Assembly: GCA_017464805.1 (NCBI GenBank)
Contig: JAFTYE010000002.1
Location: 1-64,000, forward strand
Source of the DNA: Clostridia bacterium
Lineage (GTDB): Bacteria; Bacillota; Clostridia; Oscillospirales; CAG-272
Length of the DNA: 64,000 nucleotides
Direction: 5' to 3'
In this document: positions 58,000 to 64,000 of the stretch, piece by piece
Layout of the letters: each line of letters opens with the position of its first letter
How positions within the stretch are numbered: position 1 is the stretch's first letter
The notes under the pieces: generated by a model
The model's database searches: none
Told to the model about the DNA's origin: nothing
Seen by the model: only the letters and a program-made list of their open reading frames with translations
Program-made: the position numbers and the translations under genes

Positions 58000-59349
58000 A
58001 TGTCTTCTTACAAAATCAAAAAGACCCCCGGTAACACGGCGTGGTTCCGCCACGACCGCTTTGGCATGTTCATCCATTTCGGACTGTATGCGCTACCCGC
58101 GCGGCATGAATGGATCAAGACGCGTGAATTTATTTCCGAGGAAAAGTATGACGAGTATTTCCGTCACTTCGACCCCGACTTGTTCTCTCCGCGTGAATGG
58201 GCGAGGCAAGCAAAGGCGGCAGGTATGAAGTATGCCATCCTGACGACCAAGCACCATGAGGGCTTTTGCCTGTTTGACTCGGCCTACACCGATTATAAGG
58301 TGACGAACACTCCCTTCGGGCGGGATCTGGTGCGCGAGTATGTAGAGGCCTTTCGTGCGGAGGGGCTGCGGGTCGGCTTTTATTATTCGCTGATTGACTG
58401 GCATCATCCGCACTTCCCCATCGACCGCCTGCATCCGCGTCGCTTTGACGAGAACGCCGAGGAGCTTGACCGTGGGCGGGACATGCGAATCTACTGCCAA
58501 TACATGCGCGACCAGGTGACCGAGCTGCTGACAAACTACGGCAAAATCGACATCCTGTGGTTTGATTTTTCCTATAAGCCGCCGGTGCATCCCGTAGTCG
58601 ATGCAAACATCAAGCCCTGGATGCAATTCGGCGGCGGCAAGGGCAAGGATGAGTGGGAAGCCGAGGCGTTGATCGCCACAGCGCGTGCCCTGCAACCCGA
58701 CATTATGATCGACAACCGCACGGAGTTGGAGCAGGATGTGTGGACGCCCGAGCAGTTCCAACCGACCGAGTGGCCGCGGCATAAGGAAACAGGCGAGCTT
58801 GTCACCTGGGAGGTCTGCCAAACGATGTCCGGCTCCTGGGGCTACTATCGGGACGAGATGACCTGGAAGTCACCCGAAATTCTACTGAATTTGTTGGTGG
58901 ACACGGTGTCGCTTGGCGGCAATCTGCTGATGAATGTGGGACCGACCGCGCGCGGGTATCTGGACTGCCGCGCGGAAGAGGCTCTTTCGGTGTATGCCGA
59001 CTGGATGAAGTACAACAGTCGCTCCATTTACGGTTGCACGATGGCCGAACCGGAATTTACCGCGCCCGAGGGCACACGTCTAACACAAAGCGAGGATGGA
59101 AAGCGGCTCTATATCCACCTCAAATCCTACCCCTTTCTTTCCTTGATGATGAAAGGGCTTGCGAAGCGAATCGAATATGCGCAGTTTCTGCATGACGGCA
59201 GCGAGGTCCTGTACACCACGGGCCGCGCGGCCGATGGATGCGGGGACGGCAGCGGATTTACCGAGGATGCGGATGCGGTGTTCTTCCGTCTGCCGCCGGT
59301 CAAGCCGCATTGCCCCCTGCCCGTGATTGAGGTGTTTTTGAAGGATTAA
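58000..59349 (+). CDS. GH29 alpha-L-fucosidase
   Basis: Releases terminal L-fucose from glycans. 449 residues, no signal peptide, so cytoplasmic. The GH29 barrel starts WFRHDRFGMFIHFGLYALPARHEWI, with ILTTKHHEGFCLFDS, and the nucleophile Asp in ILWFDFSY (about 188). A C-terminal beta domain follows. GGIDILW-like and SWGYYRDE are typical. AAAGGCGG upstream is a modest ribosome site. Divergent AraC regulator suggests fucose/glycan-dependent expression. Confidence 0.94.
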   Translation: MSSYKIKKTPGNTAWFRHDRFGMFIHFGLYALPARHEWIKTREFISEEKYDEYFRHFDPDLFSPREWARQAKAAGMKYAILTTKHHEGFCLFDSAYTDYKVTNTPFGRDLVREYVEAFRAEGLRVGFYYSLIDWHHPHFPIDRLHPRRFDENAEELDRGRDMRIYCQYMRDQVTELLTNYGKIDILWFDFSYKPPVHPVVDANIKPWMQFGGGKGKDEWEAEALIATARALQPDIMIDNRTELEQDVWTPEQFQPTEWPRHKETGELVTWEVCQTMSGSWGYYRDEMTWKSPEILLNLLVDTVSLGGNLLMNVGPTARGYLDCRAEEALSVYADWMKYNSRSIYGCTMAEPEFTAPEGTRLTQSEDGKRLYIHLKSYPFLSLMMKGLAKRIEYAQFLHDGSEVLYTTGRAADGCGDGSGFTEDADAVFFRLPPVKPHCPLPVIEVFLKD

Positions 59350-59353
59350 GCAA

Positions 59354-59395
59354 AAATAAAAGACCGTTGCGTAAGCAACGGTCTTTTATTTGTTT
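59354..59395. terminator. Bidirectional terminator
   Basis: A 17-bp stem AAATAAAAGACCGTTGC/GCAACGGTCTTTTATTT with loop GTAA, serving GH29 and the convergent cohesin gene. A small extra stem TTCGGC/GCCGAA is at 59411-59426. Confidence 0.92.
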
Positions 59396-59431
59396 TAAGT
59401 ATCCCTATCGTTCGGCATCAGCCGAAGGATA

Positions 59432-60586
59432 TCAATATCTTTTGACTCTCTTCTTGAAAATGAAGAAGTATGCAACCACACCTGCGGCCGCTACCACAAC
59501 AACGACGATGAGGATCCAGAGCCAAACGAGAGAGGTGGGCTCTACGATATCCTGGGGAACCAGAATCATTCCGCAGGTGGAGCAGTGCTTACCTTCCGTT
59601 TTGCCGGGATTGCCGTCAGCGGGAGCAACAGCGGGGTCGATCACGATGGTATGACCCGGGGCAGTAATGGTCTGCTGTGCCTGAATCTCGGTCTGGCAAA
59701 CCGTACAATAAATGCGATCGGTCAAGCCGTCCTCGGTACAGGTGGCAGCCTTGCCGGAGGTGGTCACGGTCTGGTGACCGGGAGCCTCGGTAAGAGCCTC
59801 GTCCTTCGTGATCTCGGTCGTTGCGTTTGCATCCGAGAAATACTTGTCGCAACGGTCACAATACCAGTGAGCGATGCACTTGTCCTCGGTGCAGGAGCCG
59901 GCGGATGCCTCTCTTGCGGTCAGGTTATGACCGAGAGCCTTTTCCGTTACGACAACAACGTCTTCGTTGCAGGTATCGCAATGATACGTCTTGGTGCCAT
60001 CCTCGGTACAGGTTGCCTCTTTCTCTACGGGAGTGCCGGTCAGCGAATGAACACCTGCATAGTCAAGCGTTGCTTCGGCTGCGACAGAATCAAAGCCATT
60101 CAGTGCCATGACGCCGTAAGCGAGATCAAACGCAATGTCGCCGTGATAGCCTTCCTTTACCTTGAAGGAGACCTCAACCAGCTTACCGGTCTTGGTGGAT
60201 TCCACACCGACCATGGTACGCCAGGTGATCTGGCCTTCCACCTTTTCCCACACGATGGTCTTGGAGGGATCCTCCAGAGAGAACACATCGTCGTAGCAGG
60301 TGTAGGACAGCTTATCATCCACCTTCACGACCTCGAGAGCAGTCGTGTCATACAGCAGAACGAACTCTGCCATGCTGACGCCGGGGTTGCTCACGACTGA
60401 AGCCGTTACGGTAATCGTATCGCCGGGATCTACCAGAAGCGGATCCTGCTCTTTTGCAGTGGCGCAGGTCGCGTCAAAGTTCACAACGAAGGCAGGGGCC
60501 GCCTCTGCGGCAGAGAGCGGAGCTCCTGCCGCAAGGCAAACCATGATGATAGCCAAAAGAGGGATAAGAATGCGTTTCAACTGCAT
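59432..60586 (-). CDS. Membrane-anchored cohesin protein with CxxC repeats
   Basis: 384 residues. Signal peptide (about 1-29), then a cohesin domain (about 32-160: TITVTASVVSNPGVSMAEFVLLYDTTALEVVKV...GKLVEVSFKVKEGYHGDIAFDLAYG). Then four Cys-rich repeats (CTEDGTKTYHCDTC, CTEDKCIAHWYCDRC, CTEDGLTDRIYCTVC, HCSTC). It ends with one transmembrane helix and KKRVKRY, so the protein is anchored with its cohesin outside. Cohesins bind dockerins; a dockerin is in the neighbouring protein. AGGTAGGG precedes the ATG; it is 22 nt downstream of that gene, so same operon. Confidence 0.85.
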   Translation of the reverse strand: MQLKRILIPLLAIIMVCLAAGAPLSAAEAAPAFVVNFDATCATAKEQDPLLVDPGDTITVTASVVSNPGVSMAEFVLLYDTTALEVVKVDDKLSYTCYDDVFSLEDPSKTIVWEKVEGQITWRTMVGVESTKTGKLVEVSFKVKEGYHGDIAFDLAYGVMALNGFDSVAAEATLDYAGVHSLTGTPVEKEATCTEDGTKTYHCDTCNEDVVVVTEKALGHNLTAREASAGSCTEDKCIAHWYCDRCDKYFSDANATTEITKDEALTEAPGHQTVTTSGKAATCTEDGLTDRIYCTVCQTEIQAQQTITAPGHTIVIDPAVAPADGNPGKTEGKHCSTCGMILVPQDIVEPTSLVWLWILIVVVVVAAAGVVAYFFIFKKRVKRY

Positions 60587-60608
60587 GTTTTTTCCCTACC
60601 TCTGTTTC

Positions 60609-63600
60609 TTAGCACTCCGAACCGGATGCAGCAACTGCCACGAGTTCCTCGTAGGTAAGAGCATCAACGATCTTCTTCTGCATGAGAGCGAAGTCGCAGA
60701 TGGTGATGGCGCCGTCCTGATCAAGATCGGCTGCACCTTCGATCAGTGCATCGTAGTTCTCGATAAGGAGCATAGACTGCAGAGCAACCAGATCCTCGGT
60801 GAAGATGTAGTCGTCGTTGTTGATGTCACCAAGCTTGTAGATCTTGTTTGCCAGATCCTCAACATCATTGTTGATGATATGAGCAGCATCAACATCAACG
60901 ACCTTCTTCTGACCTGCATTGTCGGGATCATCAACAGCCTTGGTTGCCGTGATATCCTGCAGAGTGAAGGTAGCAACGCCGGCAGTCTTGGTCTGGTAAG
61001 CGTTAGCTGCAACGCGGAAGTACAGGGTCATGTAGGTCTGAGTACCGTCGAGAATGTCGTTCTTCAAAGCACCCTGATCGGCATCTTCTGCGATGGACTG
61101 CATGTTAACCACGCCGCCGACAGCAAATGCGATCTGGTTCTTGGTGAAGTCAACGTTGGTAGCGGTGCCGGAAGCCTCGCCAAAGGCATTGTTAGCCTCG
61201 AAGCCAACGTAGGTGAACAGGCTGGTGTTGTACGCCAGCTTGGCGTTCAGAGTCACAAGGCCGTAGTTAGAAGTAGTGGTGGCAACCTTCACAGCGATGA
61301 GTGCGCCGTCCACAATCTCCTGACCGGCATTGTTGTTTGCAATGGAAATGCTGAAGTCCACGCCAACGAGCATGGGGATCGGATCGGTCTTGTCAGCACC
61401 GCACTTCGCGCAGTGATATTTGTTGTAGCCTGCCTCGGTGTAGGTAGCATCCTTGTGACCGTTCTCGATCAGCGCCCAAGCATGTGCGCCGAGGTCGTAC
61501 TTCGGAACGTCGTAGTAGAAGAGAACATTGTCGTCTTCATCCTTCTCTGCAACGGTCTCGTAAACGATGTCGCCATCGAGCATGACCTGGTAGGTCTGGC
61601 CGTTGGCCTCAAGTGCAGTCAGGGTGCCATTTACCATAACGGGGATCCATTCCACAACCTGCGTGTTGCACTTGGTGCAAGCCCATACGAAGCGGTTCGG
61701 CAGACCGCAACCCTTCGGCTGGAATACGCGGTCGGATTCTCTTACATCGTGGTTAGGCTCGATGTCCTTGTCGCAGGTTACGCAGTGACGATCCATCTCA
61801 ACCGTACAATCAAGGCTAATCTTCTGGCCTGCTGCGTTGGTGTGGCCGAGAGCATCGGCAACCTTCTCTTCGTCACGGTAGGTACAAGTTGCTGTGCCAT
61901 GAGCAACATCAACATTGGAGCAGGTGGTGATGATCACGCCGTCCTCGCCGCAGGTGGGCTCCTTCTTGGACTCATCCACAACGTAGGTGTGAGCGGCATG
62001 GCCATAGTAGAATTCTTCAGTATTGATGGACTTGTTGTTGATGGCGCAACCATTCTTACATACCTGGTACAGGTAGCCGTCCTGGTAGCAGTTTGCCGCA
62101 ACAGCGATCCACTCCTGGCCCTCGAAGTTGTGGCCGGTAGCAGCTACGTTGAAGTAGTCCTTGGTTTCGGGGGTAACGCCGTCAGCCTTCAGAAGGGTGT
62201 TTTCACCATCCTTGGAAACGGCGGTGCAAGCATGGGGCTCTACGCTGGGATCATCGTTATCGGTACCGGTGCACTTGTAGTACTCCAGGTTACCAACAAT
62301 CTCACAGCCGGGGATAACAGCAACAACCTTCTCCCAGGTATGACCCTCGGCCTCGACAACCTCGGGAGCCTCCAGGATCTTGCCGCAGTCCGCACACTTC
62401 ACGCCGGCGGTAGAACCGTTAACGGTGTGGGTGGGTGCAACGGCAGGGATAGCCTCCTCGGTATGATGCCAATCCACAGTGGTAGGCAGCTTGATCTCGC
62501 CGCAGCGAGCGCAGGTCCAACCGTCAGCCAGAACGCCGTTCTCGCACTTTTCGGGATCGGGAGAGCACACATAATCCTCAGCTCTGTTGTAAACCTTGTT
62601 GTGCTGGCCGTACAGATCAGCAGCATTGCCGGAAACGAGGTAATCCTCGTTGGTAGTGTAGAACTTCGCACCGCAGCCGGCACAGGTGTACTCAACCTGC
62701 TGGAGCTGTACGCAGCTACCGGGGGTGATAACAACGCGAGTGGTGTAGTAGAAGCCAAGAGCATGCTTGGTGCCGGTCGCGGGAACGGTAGCACCTGCGG
62801 GCAGGATGTGCGCTGCATGCTTCAAAAGCTCAAGATCGGTAGGCTCGGTATCCTGAACGGTCTCGGTGACGCCGCAGGGAGAAGGAGTGATGACCGCGCC
62901 GGTCTCGGGATCCTTCACCTCGCCGCGGATACAAGTGTGCGTTACCGTACCCTTTTCATAGCAGGTAGGCTGCTTGGTTACGGTATTGGGACCCCACAGG
63001 TGACCCAAAGCAGGAACAATCGGATCATATTCACCCGCATCAATATCATCAGTACCGCAATCCAGGCAGAACTTCACCTGCGTACCGGTAGTGGTACAGG
63101 TGGGTTCCTTGGTTACGCGCATAGCGGTGTGTTTGTGATTCTCGGGATTTCTTTCGCCAACGAAGGAATCCGGTACGATCTCCAGCTCTGCCTCACAAGC
63201 AGTGCAGACATAGGACTTGTGTGCCGCAACGGTACAGGTAGCCTCGATATCAACGGGCTCCTCACTCTTGGTGTGGCCGGCTACCAAAACGGTAGAGGTG
63301 GTGCCGTAACCGCAACGATCGCACTTATTGCCAGCGGTGTGGCCGTTAGCGGCCTCAACAGCTGCAACAACCTCTTCGGTGTAGGTGGTCACAGCCTGTG
63401 CTCTGTTGTTGTCAACAAGGAGAGCGTTGATCGCATCGATCTTTTCCTGCTCAACAGCAAGAATGACGATGGCACCGCCGCTGACCTGCTTCTGGTAAAC
63501 AGGGAGCTTGCTACAATCGGCAGCCTGGTATTCCACGGGCTTCATGTCGTGACCGAGAGCCTTGTAGGTGGTTTCGTAGTCTTCGCTATCGGTGTAGTAG

Positions 63601-64000
63601 ATGTACTGCTTTTCGCCGCAACCGCCGTTGGCTTCGTCGCAGATGTACCAGCTGTAAGCATCCTCGGTGCAGGTTCTGTCAACAAAGATGGTACCGGTAG
63701 CGGGGATTACGTGCTGGCCGGTGGGTGCAAGGATGTTGTCCTTCTTCATTTCGCCGCAGGCGAAGCAGAACCACAGCGAGTAGCCGTACGAGCTACAGGT
63801 AGGAGCTACGATCTGGTTGGGAAGATCGCCCCAGCCGTGACCGGTAGCAGGGCTACCCTCAAGAACCTGGTTGCACAGGGTACAGGTGTAGTAACCGTCC
63901 TCAAGACAGGTGGGCTTGGTCTCGATCAGCGTGATGCCGATCACAGCCGCATTCAGCGGGTTGTGGTTACCGTTGGGATCGGTGGTTGCGAGGTGCTTTA
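60609..64000 (-). CDS. Cohesin-dockerin protein with many Cys repeats, 5' end missing
   Basis: The frame is open to the right edge, so the N-terminus is missing; 1130 residues are visible. The first ~830 carry about 16 repeats of the form 'xTCxxxGxxxxxCxxC' (CLEDGYYTCTLC, CTVAAHKSYVCTAC, CTTTGTQVKFCLDC, ...), the kind found in surface proteins of gut Clostridia; paired cysteines may bind metal or form disulfides. Then a cohesin-like domain (VDFSISIANNNAGQEIVDGALIAVKVATTTSNYGLVTLNAKLAYNTSLFTYVGFEA...) and a type I dockerin with two Ca-binding duplicates (LGDINNDDYIFTEDLVALQSML and ADLDQDGAITICDFALMQKKIV) near the C-terminus. It has both halves of a cohesin/dockerin pair. Confidence 0.85.
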   Translation of the reverse strand, partial: KHLATTDPNGNHNPLNAAVIGITLIETKPTCLEDGYYTCTLCNQVLEGSPATGHGWGDLPNQIVAPTCSSYGYSLWFCFACGEMKKDNILAPTGQHVIPATGTIFVDRTCTEDAYSWYICDEANGGCGEKQYIYYTDSEDYETTYKALGHDMKPVEYQAADCSKLPVYQKQVSGGAIVILAVEQEKIDAINALLVDNNRAQAVTTYTEEVVAAVEAANGHTAGNKCDRCGYGTTSTVLVAGHTKSEEPVDIEATCTVAAHKSYVCTACEAELEIVPDSFVGERNPENHKHTAMRVTKEPTCTTTGTQVKFCLDCGTDDIDAGEYDPIVPALGHLWGPNTVTKQPTCYEKGTVTHTCIRGEVKDPETGAVITPSPCGVTETVQDTEPTDLELLKHAAHILPAGATVPATGTKHALGFYYTTRVVITPGSCVQLQQVEYTCAGCGAKFYTTNEDYLVSGNAADLYGQHNKVYNRAEDYVCSPDPEKCENGVLADGWTCARCGEIKLPTTVDWHHTEEAIPAVAPTHTVNGSTAGVKCADCGKILEAPEVVEAEGHTWEKVVAVIPGCEIVGNLEYYKCTGTDNDDPSVEPHACTAVSKDGENTLLKADGVTPETKDYFNVAATGHNFEGQEWIAVAANCYQDGYLYQVCKNGCAINNKSINTEEFYYGHAAHTYVVDESKKEPTCGEDGVIITTCSNVDVAHGTATCTYRDEEKVADALGHTNAAGQKISLDCTVEMDRHCVTCDKDIEPNHDVRESDRVFQPKGCGLPNRFVWACTKCNTQVVEWIPVMVNGTLTALEANGQTYQVMLDGDIVYETVAEKDEDDNVLFYYDVPKYDLGAHAWALIENGHKDATYTEAGYNKYHCAKCGADKTDPIPMLVGVDFSISIANNNAGQEIVDGALIAVKVATTTSNYGLVTLNAKLAYNTSLFTYVGFEANNAFGEASGTATNVDFTKNQIAFAVGGVVNMQSIAEDADQGALKNDILDGTQTYMTLYFRVAANAYQTKTAGVATFTLQDITATKAVDDPDNAGQKKVVDVDAAHIINNDVEDLANKIYKLGDINNDDYIFTEDLVALQSMLLIENYDALIEGAADLDQDGAITICDFALMQKKIVDALTYEELVAVAASGSEC

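Noticed and set aside
1..64000. CRISPR arrays, tRNA or rRNA genes, prophage or integrase genes
   Set aside because: No regularly spaced direct repeats, no tRNA-like TTCGAAT arm with CCA-type ends, and no integrase, portal or terminase sequence were seen by eye; a tRNAscan/CRISPR search was not possible.

Overview
The window looks like chromosomal DNA of an anaerobic Clostridia-class Bacillota, most likely an uncultured gut lineage related to Oscillospirales or Christensenellales. Evidence: hrcA-grpE-dnaK-dnaJ under a CIRCE element, RNase Y followed by YmdB, the rimP-nusA-ylxR-ylxQ-infB cluster, pyruvate:ferredoxin oxidoreductase, T-box leaders, DUF1653/DUF6809 proteins, small XRE regulators and cohesin/dockerin proteins. 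Base composition is GC-rich by eye (not computed), so long antisense open frames are common and were left out. Intergenic promoters are close to TTGACA-N17-TATAAT.

Layout. 1-2.4 kb: the 3' part of a beta-helix gene with a paralogue at 43.8-46.3 kb. 2.5-7.3 kb: heat-shock operon (minus). 7.4-10.1 kb: rny and ymdB. 10.2-14.9 kb: a YwaF-like membrane protein and PFOR. 15-19.2 kb: trpS, pnuC, an XRE/DUF6809 divergent pair, an AGCS symporter, DUF1653. 19.2-22.7 kb: ileS with a T-box leader. 22.7-28.7 kb: rimP-nusA-ylxR-ylxQ-infB followed by a guaA that encodes only the ATP-pyrophosphatase half. 28.8-38.5 kb: small transcription units (SGNH lipoprotein, XRE/SLOG pair, sugar isomerase with a MITE in its leader, CofE-like protein, a broken LamG gene, metallophosphoesterase, radC, DUF2752, DUF4190, lipoproteins, M23 peptidase). 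38.5-50.3 kb: a glycan-associated block of three tandem paralogous solute-binding lipoproteins, a beta-helix protein, a GH78-like enzyme and a GH110-like enzyme. 50.4-57.9 kb: a foldase lipoprotein, an orphan trpB behind a tryptophan T-box, a second XRE/SLOG pair (SLOG gene frameshifted), cysK, mnmA, an AraC regulator. 58-64 kb: a GH29 fucosidase, a membrane-anchored cohesin protein, and a large Cys-rich cohesin-dockerin protein running off the right edge.

How it fits together. Three lipoprotein binding proteins outside and several glycosidase-like proteins without signal peptides inside suggest import and cytoplasmic trimming of rhamnose/galactose/fucose-containing glycans. The cohesin/dockerin pair may form a surface complex. 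Orphan trpB, trpS and pnuC suggest scavenging of tryptophan or indole and of nicotinamide riboside, though unrelated loci outside the window could change that reading.

Most unusual items: three divergent XRE modules whose promoter spacer is occupied by a palindrome (two paired with SLOG-type proteins), a 270-bp MITE lodged between a promoter and its gene, the GATase-less GuaA, and the cohesin/dockerin/CxxC-repeat pair.
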